64,000 nt of DNA from Pseudoips prasinana (taxonomy: Eukaryota > Arthropoda > Insecta > Lepidoptera > Nolidae). Below are positions 43,490 to 53,153 of this stretch, piece after piece. The translations under genes were made by a program, and so were the position numbers. Under the pieces are notes generated by a model that was given only the letters and a program-made list of their open reading frames with translations, was not told the origin of the DNA and did not search any database. Position 1 is the stretch's first letter. Each line of letters starts with the position of its first letter. The stretch spans positions 15,025,934 through 15,089,933 of the forward strand of contig OX621252.1 in NCBI GenBank assembly GCA_951640165.1, in the 5' to 3' direction.

Positions 43490-44300
43490 CTCCCTCCCTG
43501 GGGCTTCGACTGGCCCTCGAGTGCGCCGGGTAACCGACGCGTTATACCGGCTTTTTCCGAATATCGAGGGTCCTCGGGAAGAACTTCGCCGTCCCTATGC
43601 TGGTGTCATGCAATCCATGGCCCTTTATGGGGCACCCGTCTGGTTTGAACGCCTGACGGGTGCCTCCCGCTGTAGAACTATACTCAATAGCCTGCAGCGT
43701 GTGGTGGCCATACGGATCGCATGAGGATACCGTACGGTATCTTTCTAGGCGGCGACACTCCTGGCGCGCTTCCCGCCATTTGATCTCTTGGCGGCAGTTT
43801 ACGCGGCGGATTTTACCGAAATCCGCGCCCACCAGGAGAACGGGGGGACGCCAGCACGGATGCTTATTGAGTATAGACGGGATGTCCACCGGCACGTGCT
43901 AGTGCAGTGGCGCGCACGGCTAGAGTTACGCCTAAACGCGCGCCAGCGTGCCGTCGGTGCCATCCTGCCTCACCTCGAGACCTGGGTGGGAAGGTAGTTG
44001 CGTGACCTACAGACTGACTTAGATACTGACCGGACACGGGTGTTTCGTGAGTATCTGAACCGGATAGGCCGAGAAGCGACGACACACTGTCACAACTGCG
44101 GGATCGACGTAGACTCTGCCCGGCACACTCTCGCAGAGTGCCCGGCCTGGGAGGGCGAAAGGCGAGTCTTGGTCGCAGAGATCGGACGGGATCTGGCCCC
44201 GCCGGCAATCGTAGGTGCGATGCTGGTGGGTGACTCCACCAAATGGGATGCCGTGGTCTCCTTCTGTGAGGCAGTTCCAGAAGGAGGCCGCTGAGCGGGA
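43490..44300 (+). pseudogene. R1-like LINE C-terminal relic
   Basis: GC-rich block that stands out from its surroundings. Frames switch but read RRVTDALYRLFPNIEGPREE, then RPYAGVMQSMALYGAPVWF and NSLQRVVAIRIA. After a frameshift comes REYLNRIGREATTHCHNCGI, DVDSARHTLAECPAW and EGERRVLVAEIGRDLAPP. The CHNC...H....C zinc knuckle near the C-terminus (Cx2Cx8Hx4C here) is typical of R1-clade ORF2. It lies outside any recognisable 28S rDNA. 5'-truncated, with stops at about 43722 and 43995; the 3' UTR runs to about 44735. Confidence 0.8.
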
Positions 44301-44738
44301 TAGGGAACGGGCCGATCCCACTCGCAGACGGAGGAAACGTCGGGTAGCCCAACTCCCCTCGGAGCTGCGGTGGCAGTAAAAGAAGTGTCCTTTACTGCCG
44401 CTACTTGCAAGCAGCTCCGGGAAGACAGCGATCTGTTTGTGGCGCAGTCACTGTACCGAACTGGCAGGAGTCGGCAAATACAGACGGCCAACCAGACCCC
44501 TCTCAGAGTACGTGTCCCGAACATCTCGCATCATGGCGCAAAAGAGGGGCACCGGAGCAGCATACCCGCGTTCCCGGGGCTCCCCCATTCAGGCGCCATG
44601 AGAAGTCCACGGCAGGTAGGTTTAGTCGGTGCGAGTCCGACATACCAACCCGTAGACACTTTTTGCGGGTGGCATGCGTAGGAATTACCCTGCGTAATCA
44701 AAAAAGTGTCTCCCTCCCTGTTTTGTCTAGGCTTAAGG
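44301..44738 (+). mobile_element. 3' UTR of the R1-like relic
   Basis: GC-rich noncoding sequence continuous with the ORF relic ('gagcgggatagggaacgggc', 'ctgtaccgaactggcaggag', 'caaaaaagtgtctccctccc'). It ends where repeat E begins near 44745. No poly-A tail. Confidence 0.5.
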
Positions 44739-44744
44739 TCAATA

Positions 44745-44925
44745 TCACACTAATATTATAAAGCTGAAAGTTTGTATGTTTGTTACTTCTTCACGTCTAA
44801 AAGGCTGGAACGATTTTAATAAAATTTGGTATGGAGTTAGCTGACACCCTGGATTAACATATAGGCTATAATTTATAAAGTTTAACGTGGGTAAAACCGC
44901 AGGGCACAGCTAGTATTATATATAG
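44745..44925 (+). repeat. Dispersed repeat E (short variant)
   Basis: 'cacactaatattataaagct' to 'ccgcagggcacagctagta'; near-identical in layout to 33745-33928. Confidence 0.75.
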
Positions 44926-44954
44926 AGCATGAGCATGAGTAGTAAAACTATAGC

Positions 44955-45190
44955 TAAAATTTAATATTCGATAGTTAAACCTACACATGATCCTTGACAA
45001 TAACTTAATTTAAGTTAGCTAAATATCGTTGCTATTATAAAATTAATCTCATTGTAAATTATTTCCTACAATCCGGGTACCTAAATATCTATATGTACCT
45101 AGAAATAATTATATATTACTACAAACATGTTCTGACTATTTACAAGCGCTTTTTTAAAGTCTACGTAAATAATAAACTTTTTTATTTTAT
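44955..45190 (+). mobile_element. Dispersed retroelement 3' end (repeat C), partial
   Basis: 'atgttctgactatttacaag', 'cgcttttttaaagtctacgt' and a T/A-rich tail match the 3' part of 5810-6268. Confidence 0.65.
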
Positions 45191-45194
45191 TTAT

Positions 45195-45395
45195 CTATAG
45201 ATAGATAGATAGATACCTCTTTATTGCACACCAAAGACATAAACTTAGAGTAAAAAAATTACATTAAAATGGAAATAGTACAAGTGGCGGCCTTATCGCT
45301 AAAAGCGATCTCTCTATACTCCATATTCGCTGGTTCTTCTTACCTGCATAGGGGGGGACATGCACAGAAATACTTACAACTTTTATAAAATAACG
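45195..45395 (-). mobile_element. Retroelement tail with (ATAG)n
   Basis: Begins with (atag)n (45198-45217), then 'cctctttattgcacaccaaa', 'tggcggccttatcgctaaaa', 'gcgatctctctata'. It looks like the 3' end of a LINE in minus orientation. Similar 'actttattgcacatcacaac' at about 5468. Confidence 0.5.
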
Positions 45396-45529
45396 AAGGT
45401 CTGTCGTGGGCTCTTTTGGTTAATATAAATACTATCTATTTCTAAATATGATGTCAATTTTGTAAATGTCATCATCCTGAATTAATTCAATTTGGGCCAT
45501 GGCGGGCAGTCACAATATAGACTAGCCAT

Positions 45530-45838
45530 TTGCGCGGGACAAATTATAGTGTACAAGAGTACGTGTAAGCACAGGGCACTTCCTATTCTGTCACTCTAAT
45601 GATCTGATGGGACGACTAGCGACCCGACCGGAAAGAGGTCAGGAACAGGACCGATGGCTTAGCCTGTTCTCGGAGGCACGGGTTGTAAATACCGCCAACT
45701 ACCTTCTTCGAGTTAATAATGAGAATTATCCTTACAGAAATTTCCCAGTATCACTTTTTGGCTCAACCTGGAATTTGAACCCAGGACCTCGTTATCTGCG
45801 GATGAACACGCTACTGCTACACCAATGTGGCTGTAATT
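45530..45838 (-). mobile_element. SINE-C, tRNA-derived, minus orientation
   Basis: The minus strand begins with a tRNA-like head: 'ccacattggtgtagcagtag' (A box) and 'aggtcctgggttcaaattcc' (B box), followed by a body containing 'ctccgagaacaggctaagcc' and 'ggtcgggtcgctagtcgtcc'. A different SINE family from A and B. Confidence 0.65.
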
Positions 45839-46089
45839 TTTATATCTAAAATTCGATCAAAATACCTCATCCAAATATCGTGTTAGAAGTATATTAGGAG
45901 CAGTATCTTAATAATATACGTAGATAAGTTACTATTAAGACTAAGATGAGAAAACAAAATAATTCGAGAAAACATAGCACGTAGCATTATTACAGATCTC
46001 GTAAAAATAAATAGCTTCTTTTGTATAAGATACTTTCATCTCACGCGATCTCGCACTTTGCTCCTAACATTACTCATATATATTGCCTA

Positions 46090-46145
46090 AATTTTATATG
46101 AGTTCATACGTAAAATAAAATGGTTATTAAAGCGAGGAAACGATA
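46090..46145 (+). repeat. Duplicated locus G, copy 1, left flank
   Basis: 'atgagttcatacgta', 'aaataaaatggttattaaag', 'cgaggaaacgata' recur at 46682-46740. The copy continues after the inserted element at 46407-46480. Confidence 0.8.
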
Positions 46146-46406
46146 TCATCATCATTACAGCTAAATAAGTCCACTGCTGGACAAGCCTCCCTCAAGAATC
46201 GTCTTGGGGGGATATGCCATAATCGCCACGCTTGGCAGGCGGGTTGGCGATCGCAGTAAGATGGTCATAGTAATCAGAAGGAAGCTGCTGCCCATCCTCT
46301 GGTAGATATTCCCTCGGGTCGACTTCTACGCCCCCCACGGGATGAGATGGGGTGATGATATTCTGATTCCGATATTTGTCGCCGTCACCACACGAATACG
46401 ATAAAA
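46146..46406 (-). mobile_element. Non-autonomous RTE derivative, fused 3' and 5' ends (copy 2)
   Basis: 261 bp. It starts with (CAT)n and the RTE 3' terminus ('taagtccactgctggacaag'), then crosses to the RTE 5' region ('gatatgccataatcgccacg', 'gcgatcgcagtaagatggtc', 'tattccctcgggtcgacttc', 'gatgagatggggtgatgata', 'cgccgtcacc'). It is flanked by the 11-bp duplication 'aggaaacgata' (46135-46145 and 46407-46417). The paralogous empty site at about 46731-46741 has the duplication only once. Confidence 0.88.
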
Positions 46407-46681
46407 AGGAAACGATAACAAAATAAAGAAAATCTGGAATTAATCTATATATAGATTCAGCCATACATATTTTTCAAAGAAATAATATTATAAAAATAAA
46501 AAAAAAACATTCATTTTCTGGTCACTAACTAAACACATTACACTCAACAGTTAGGAACGAATACATAAGGTATTTATTAGGCTAACTTTGTGAGAGACTG
46601 GTGCCTGATTTAGTTTTATCAAAAAATCTGTATTACCGGGCACCAAGAAAATAATAAAATAAATTATAAATATATTTTTTT

Positions 46682-46805
46682 TAATATGAGTTCATACGTA
46701 TATAAAATAAAATGGTTATTAAAGCGAGGAAACGATATCAAAGTAAAGAAAATCATGAATAAATCTATATATAGATCCAGCTATACATATTTACCAAAGC
46801 AATTT
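46682..46805 (+). repeat. Duplicated locus G, copy 2 (empty site)
   Basis: Matches 46090-46145 joined to 46407-46480 without the 261-bp element: 'gcgaggaaacgatatcaaag', then 'gaataaatctatatatagat' and 'acatatttaccaaagcaa'. Confidence 0.8.
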
Positions 46806-46904
46806 CAAAAATAATTAAATTTCACGGGTAGGTAATTATTTAATAGCCAGTCCTGGAAATCATTGTTACTTAAATTATATAATATAATAATATTATTATT
46901 ATTA

Positions 46905-46958
46905 TATTCATAGAGCAGATGGCCGTGTGTGAATAATATCCCAGGATATTATTAATTT
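46905..46958 (+). mobile_element. SINE-B 3' end
   Basis: 'gagcagatggccgtgtgtga' followed by 'ataatatcccaggatattat'; only the terminal part of the family. Confidence 0.6.
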
Positions 46959-47099
46959 TAGCCCAAAACCGTTGAGCACGACAAATGTCGCGCCTCGCGG
47001 CAATTGATTAAGGCAGCCATGTGAGACGGTTCATCTTATCAACTTAAGCTACAATTCTATTTCAGCTCATAATACCATTATCAACCCTGGATTAAGAAA

Positions 47100-47400
47100 T
47101 TGTGTAATGATTGTTGTCTTATCCAAACTAAGACCACAAAATTTTAAGACCCGAGGAAGACGGATCTCGACGACAACGGGATGCACTTAAATCTAGACCA
47201 TGCATCCACACAATATAATTACGACGGTGACCTAACGTGAGTGTTGTGTGCACGAACCTTTCGAAATAAGGTTGCTTATTGCTGTCACTTAAGGGCACAT
47301 GAGCGGGCAGACCAGCTAAGATCTCGCTATGAAATCCAATAGCAGTCGCTGTAGCCGAAATCGGCTTGGAACGATCATCATCATCATCAAATGATTGTTG
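47100..47400 (+). mobile_element. Probable LINE 3' region, unidentified
   Basis: GC-richer block with 'aagacccgaggaagacggat', 'agggcacatgagcgggcaga', ending at a (atc)n tail (47377-47391). No frame survives. Confidence 0.4.
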
Positions 47401-47439
47401 TGGCCCACTTTACCAGCCTTAAACTTTAAATTATAGCCT

Positions 47440-47570
47440 ATATGTTACTTGCATATTATATTACTACAAAGTTTTATCAAAATTCGTTCATTAGTTTTTG
47501 CGTAAAAGAGTAACAAACGCCCATACGTACATCCATACTCACAAACTTGATACCTTTAATTTGATACCAA
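47440..47570 (-). repeat. Dispersed repeat E fragment, minus copy
   Basis: 'tatagcctatatgttacttg', 'actacaaagttttatcaaaa', 'tccatactcacaaactt' is the complement of the 5' half of repeat E. Confidence 0.6.
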
Positions 47571-47859
47571 AAACATTTTTTTACTGATCGCTCCCCTAAA
47601 ATAAATTTTCTAGTTATTATATTTAAGGCCAACCGCAGCAACCTCCTATTAAATCAAAATGAAAAAAAAAATACTGCATAAAGATCAGTATCTTCAAAGG
47701 AAAATGGTATCGGTGACATGGTTCAGTCGGGGTAAAACTAATCTATTTGAAAATATGATATTTTTTTGTAATTCTACCTACATCAAATTTAGTTGTATAG
47801 TTTAGGAAGTGGGAAACATTACACAACATTCATGAGAGTTTATTAGAGGTATTCACCGG

Positions 47860-48190
47860 TCTGTAAGTGATCGGTGAGGGAAAGCACCTATGCTTGTGGT
47901 CAGTCCATAGATACCAAAGTGGCTTTATTACTGAGCGTCTCCGTACTTCAGAGGGGACGTTAAGCTGTCGCTCCCAGTTGCAGCCATTTGGCCTACTGGG
48001 CGACCCATTTATGGACTAACCGGATTAGTCCATAGATGGGTGACCATCAAAGTATTTTAATTTCTGAATTCCCGGTTATTGTTGTTAGAAGACAGTCGCT
48101 AATCCATATCAGAGGCCTAACCAAGAGCGAGAGCTAATCCATACCAGAATAACCACTGCCCATACGATAAAGAAGAAAAATTGGGCCAGT
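47860..48190 (-). repeat. Dispersed repeat D, copy 2
   Basis: Relative of 13490-13735; internally repetitive ('gtccatagat' twice, 'gctaatccata' twice). Confidence 0.55.
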
Positions 48191-48221
48191 TGGGTACGTT
48201 CATGCGACACTCAAATTTTTT

Positions 48222-48500
48222 AGGGTTCCGTACCCAAAGAGTCAAATGGGATCCTATAACTAAGACTTCGCAGTCTCTCTGGCTGCCTGTCTGCCCGTCT
48301 GTCACCAGGCTGTATCTCATGAACCCTGATTGTTAGACAGTTGAAATTTTCACAGATGATGTATTTCTGTTGCCGCTATAACAACAAATAAAAAATAAAT
48401 ATTTTAGGGGGCTCCCATACAATAAACGTGAATTATTTGCTCGTTTTTATAGATAACGGAACCATTCGTGCGCGAGTCCGGCACTTGGCCGGTTTTATTA
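48222..48500 (+). repeat. Dispersed repeat H, plus copy
   Basis: Starts 'ttagggttccgtacccaaag' and ends 'gcgcgagtccggcacttggc', then 'cggttttatt'. Internal 'gaaattttcacagatgatgt' and 'tgccgctataacaacaaata'. A well-known type of lepidopteran dispersed repeat; an inverted copy is at 49694-49985. Confidence 0.8.
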
Positions 48501-48817
48501 ATTAATGTTAATTAAACACACACAAACCCAAGAACGCTCGTGATATTTACATCCATTATAATAATAGTATTTCAGTTTTATTTGTTTCTAAACTGGTTGA
48601 CATTTCTACGCTGCTTTTATAATTCCTTGAATGTCTACTAAGTTTAAATTTAATACTAAGTTTAATACTAGTTATAAACTTATAATATATAATGAACACT
48701 TGGCGCCATGTTTGTAGAGGCACTTCGACGTTTAGAACTTGCCTAGGAGGTTTTCAGTGCTTAACCTAACAATAAAAGCGAGCGGAGGTCAAGGCATCTA
48801 GCAAATAATATATAATA

Positions 48818-49625
48818 TACCCTGGGACATTATTTACACACGCGGCCATCTGATCCCAAACTTTCCTACGTGCCTTCTGTATGAAAAATAGAACGTCTTA
48901 ACTGTCCGCCAACTCTTTATTAAACATGCAATTTTAAAACAACACACAACACTCACTTACAATGCTAACCTTACTAACACCAAAAGACGGAAAGATATTA
49001 TCTGCACTAGTGCATCAGAGTCTAAGTTTATTTATACAAACAGGTTTAATCCTTTTCTCGGGCCATATCTTTACAATAAAATAAATAAGTCACTATCTAT
49101 ATATAACCTTAACTATATAAATTGTAAGAGAATAGTCAGTAATTTTGAGACTTCAGAGACTGAGGGGTTATTAAGTATTCTAAAATAAGTTAATTTTTAA
49201 ACATTATATCTTAGATTTCGGAATTTGTATAATTAAATATTGTTTAAATTTTAATAAAGGATGAGTATACTTTTTAAGCCATTAGAACGCCTGTGGTACA
49301 GGTTTAACCTAGTACAGGCACAAACTGTCTACAGCTTAGTATTTATTTTTAATATAAATAGATATAAATTTTGTGCACATTTTTTCTTGAATAAATTTAT
49401 TATTATTAAAAAAAAAATCAAAACTAAGCAGAGCTTGTACCTACTACGGAAACCAGATAACTGATATTCTATTTTCTTTTGTAAATACGTATTTATATAG
49501 ATAATTACTCCCACCCAGACTCAGGACAAAAAGACATGTTGCACACAAATATCTGTCCTGGGTGGGAATTGAACCCACGACCTGCGGCGTGAAAAGCAAG
49601 CATTTAGCAAACACGCCAGCAGGCG
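48818..49625 (-). mobile_element. SINE-B copy split by a LINE
   Basis: The SINE 3' end (48818-48868, 'gcggccatctgatcccaaac') and the remainder (49424-49625, 'aagcagagcttgtacctact' through the B-box complement 'gggaattgaacccacgacct') are separated by a LINE insertion. 'aaact' occurs on both sides (about 48864-48868 and 49420-49424). Confidence 0.8.
48869..49423 (+). pseudogene. 5'-truncated LINE, C-terminal coding remnant
   Basis: The plus strand reads VRQLFIKHAILKQH-like sequence, then GPYLYNKINKSLSIYNLNYI and NCKRIVSNFE to a stop near 49187. This parallels the C-terminus of the reverse transcriptase at 14515-16176 (GGYLYNKINKLLTVYPLNKF). A 3' UTR and A-rich tail (about 49405-49419) follow. 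Inserted into SINE-B. Confidence 0.75.
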
Positions 49626-49693
49626 TGTAATAAAACGAATGCATTTTAAATTACCAAATTATTTACTAGCATAATAAAAGAATGGAATAATAT

Positions 49694-49985
49694 TATAAAA
49701 ACCGGCCAAGTGCGAGTCGGACTCGCGCGTGTTCTCTATATACCATTATCTATAAAAACGAGCAAATAATTAACGTTTGTTGTATGGGAGCCCCCTTTAA
49801 TATTTATTTTGTTTTGTTTTTTAGTATTTGTTGTTATAGCGGCAACAGAAATACATCATCTATGAAAATTTCAACTGTCTAACTATCACAGTTCATGAGA
49901 TACTGCCTGGTGACAGGCCGACAGACAGGCAGTGAAGTCTTAGTAATAGGGTCCCGTTTTACCCTTTGGGTACGGAACCCTAAAA
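49694..49985 (-). repeat. Dispersed repeat H, minus copy
   Basis: Starts 'aaaaccggccaagtgcgagt' and ends 'tttgggtacggaaccctaaa'; reverse complement of the 48222-48500 family, so the two could pair over about 280 bp. Confidence 0.8.
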
Positions 49986-50056
49986 AGCCGTTGTAGCATC
50001 GATTATGTTGCAGTTACTATTGTTACCAGACTTCCGACAAAAGCCTATGTATGTAT

Positions 50057-50197
50057 GTACAGACGCCAGCACATCCAGCTATCCCAATCTGTTCAATTTC
50101 TTTTATAGAATTTCACCTTTATCACATAAGCATAAGGTTCACTTTCAATTGGGGAAATTTGACAGATTGGGGTAGCATGATTTGCTGGCGTCTGTAC
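50057..50197. mobile_element. MITE-1 copy
   Basis: Ends 'gtacagacgccagcacatcc' and 'gatttgctggcgtctgtac'; shared centre 'ataaggttcactttcaattg'. Confidence 0.85.
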
Positions 50198-50867
50198 TTT
50201 CGAGAACATTACTGTGCACCACCTTCCAATCCCTTTCAATTGCTCCTTAAATCAAGCGGCTTGATAGATTTTAATAAACAAATACCTTATTTAATATAGA
50301 AATAATTGCTTGAGAGCCTTCTACGCTCGCTATATATAATAAATAAGCTATTATTACATTTTACATAATTTTTATTATATATATCGTTTATTTGCCAAAA
50401 GAAAGAAATAAAGGTTGATCTCCAATAATATTTTTGTTAGAATTTATATACGTAATTACATATTATAATGTCCGATTTAATATCGAAACTCCCCGCACTA
50501 CGTTAGGCCTGTCCTGCAGGGAGTTTCTCTGCCCTGTTATATCTTTAATAATTGTACGTATAAACTTAAAAATCACAATAAAGTAAAAAAAAAAGTAATA
50601 GTACACAAAAGAAATAAAAAACAAATGGTTTGAAATTTGAATCAGACAGTACCAAATTATCCATATATATAATGTAGTATTAAATATAAAAGTATGTAGT
50701 AGCAAAGTAGCTTATTATTTATTTAAAGATTTCACAACATAATGTTATTAATGTAGTAAGACAGACCGCACGAACAGACTGGGATTAAGCTTAATGTTGT
50801 ATAAGACTTTACTGCACAAATATAAGCTTGACAAGTACAAGTCTATTTTAATACCCAAGTGCTGAAT

Positions 50868-51138
50868 AATATAATAATAATATCCTGGGACATTATTCAC
50901 ACACGGCCATCTGATCCCAAACTAAGCAGAGCTTGTACCATGGAAACCAGATAACTGATATACTACATATATTATTTTTCTTTTGTAAATACATACTTAT
51001 ACTATATAAATAATTTACACCCAAACTCGGGCCAAACAGACATGTTCATGCACACAGATATCTATCCCGGGTGGGAATCGAACCCACGACCTGCGGCGTG
51101 AAAGGCAGCGTATCTACCAACCACGCCAACAGGCCCGA
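50868..51138 (-). mobile_element. SINE-B, near-complete, minus orientation
   Basis: From the 3' end ('atatcctgggacattattca', 'ggccatctgatcccaaacta') through 'cacccaaactcgggccaaac' to the tRNA-like head ('gggaatcgaacccacgacct', 'accaaccacgccaacaggcc'). Body intact. Confidence 0.85.
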
Positions 51139-52540
51139 ATTATGAAAGATATAAAATTTATCCATTATGAAATAATGAATAAATTTCATTATTTCATAAT
51201 TAAAGTCCATCAAACCGTTTAAGCTACAGTCCGTTCAAAAAATCCCAGCAGTGGTGCACTCTATGGGTCTGGTATGGTGATAGATAAGGTACTTTATATG
51301 TTGGTCTGTTCCATCATGGCGGCATTACTACTTATTGTACTATACAGCAAATGAGGTGTTATTTGATGCCACTTATATACTATACTAGCGGCCCGGTACG
51401 TGTTTCCCTACGCTATTTATTCAAACAAAAAAATATTTTAAATTGCTAAAAGATGTTGATTTTACACTTTTTCAAGACTTTTTTTAAATTTTCTCTACGT
51501 ACAAATCTTCCCTGGACTTCCACGAATAATTCAAGATCAAAATTAGCCAAATCGGTAAAGGCGTTGTTGAGTTATAACATTACAACGAAAAGTGGCATTA
51601 ATTTTTATATATGATTTTTATATATGATCTTAATATACAGGGTGGCCGAGAAGTTGACGTTCAAACGCAAAATTTTGATACTTTATCATGAGGAGTATCC
51701 GAATCATAAACCATAATCTCCCCATTTTAATATTTTTGTGATACTTTGAAAATGTATGAGTCCTGAGCTCAAACCCTAATTTGAACTTTCGAATAAATTC
51801 TAAGTCAGTTTTGAAATGATTAGATTAACCATACTTTTTAGGATGTTAGGTTAAACTAGTATGCTACTAGTTATCACAAAAAACTGAACCAGAAATGTTC
51901 AACAGAACGAGAAAAAAATCGAAAACTGATGTTAGGTGAAATTTACCCGAATATCATTTAAAAAATCTATCTCAAAAACTACGCAAAATCGTAGCCCATA
52001 TATGGGAGTGAGAGTGAGAGTTTTGCACAAATATTCCTTGTGTGATGTATTTTTGAACAAAGAAAGTATTTTTGAAAATTCAACTCCTAAGGGGGTGAAA
52101 AGGGGTTGTAAAATTTGTATCGAACAACGCTTTCTGTTGATCTGATCAACTTCTAGCATTTATATTTTCTAAACGATTTTAGAAAAGTATTTCATAGTTT
52201 TTTTAATATTCAACCCCTACAATGATAACGACAGCATTGGTATATCAATCAGTCAGCCAGTCAGTTTCCTCTTTTATTAATGATTGATTTATGTATTCGT
52301 TTTAACCTCTTCGATATCTGATTTCGACTACCACGTGGAGGAAATCGCGAGCAAAATTACAATAAATTTCATACCGATGATGGTTAAAATCATAACTTTG
52401 AAGTTTTATATTGATCCGTGGTCAACATCATGAGTTACAATGGGAAATGATTTTCACACGCTTTATATAATTTAAATACCAGTTAGATTCATGATGCTGA
52501 ATGAGCCAAGTGCCGAATTAATACCACACTGAAAATATGT
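51139..52540. other. Gene-free, dispersed repeats of unclear class
   Basis: 51385-51620 resembles the 'tactagcggcccggta' end of repeat-E-type sequences. 51640-51720 begins 'acagggtggccgagaagttg', another repeat-like block. Short overlapping frames on both strands at 51932-52159 have no support. Nothing else is recognised. Confidence 0.45.
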
Positions 52541-52586
52541 CGTATTGTCGGGAAGTAATCGCTTACGGCGATAAAACCGCCCGTTG

Positions 52587-52737
52587 TACTGACATGACGC
52601 CAGCGCATCCAGTTACCGCAATCTGTCAAATTTCTTTTATAGATTTTCAACTTCATCACATTAGCATAAGGTTCACTATCAATTGGGGAAAATTTGACAG
52701 ATTGGGGTGGGGTAGCTTGATGTGCTGGCGTCTGTAC
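52587..52737. mobile_element. MITE-1 copy
   Basis: Ends 'gtactgacatgacgccagcg' (with a small insertion) and 'gatgtgctggcgtctgtac'. It abuts a LINE 3'-end block, 'cggcgataaaaccgcccgtt', at 52567-52586. Confidence 0.8.
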
Positions 52738-52894
52738 ATTATGTTCTTTATTTGCAATATGTTTATGTACTTTTCCGTTTGAGTGTACACTATAAAAATT
52801 AATCTATCAAGCTAACGAACAAGTATTTTTAACGTCTCAGGAGCCGTCGAGAAATGCCATTATCCACCTTTTGGCTCCATCACAAAACCAGGAT

Positions 52895-53153
52895 GATTGA
52901 TGACGGTCACCGTAGCCTAGTTGGTAGTGCTCCTGCCTACGAAGCTGGTGGTCATGGGTTCGAATCCCGGTAAGTGCAAATATTTGTGTGATGAGCACGA
53001 ATATTTGCTTCTGAGTCATGTATGTTTTCTATGTATTTATCTATCTTTATAAGTATGTATATCGTTGCCCGGTACCCATAGTACAAGCTTTGCTTAGTTT
53101 GGGGCTAGGATGATCTGTGTGACATTGTCCCAAGATATTATTATTATATTATA
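52895..53153 (+). mobile_element. SINE-B, complete plus-strand copy
   Basis: tRNA-like head: A box 'cgtagcctagttggtagtgc' and B box 'catgggttcgaatcccggta'. Body follows ('gatgagcacgaatatttgct'), and the 3' end is 'catagtacaagctttgctta', 'gtttggggctagg', 'gtcccaagatatt'. This copy defines the family's layout. Not a tRNA gene. Confidence 0.85.

Noticed and set aside
43542..44524. Several long ORFs on the minus strand (up to 162 codons)
   Set aside because: They are antisense shadows of the GC-rich R1-like relic, with Arg/Pro/Ser-rich nonsense translations.
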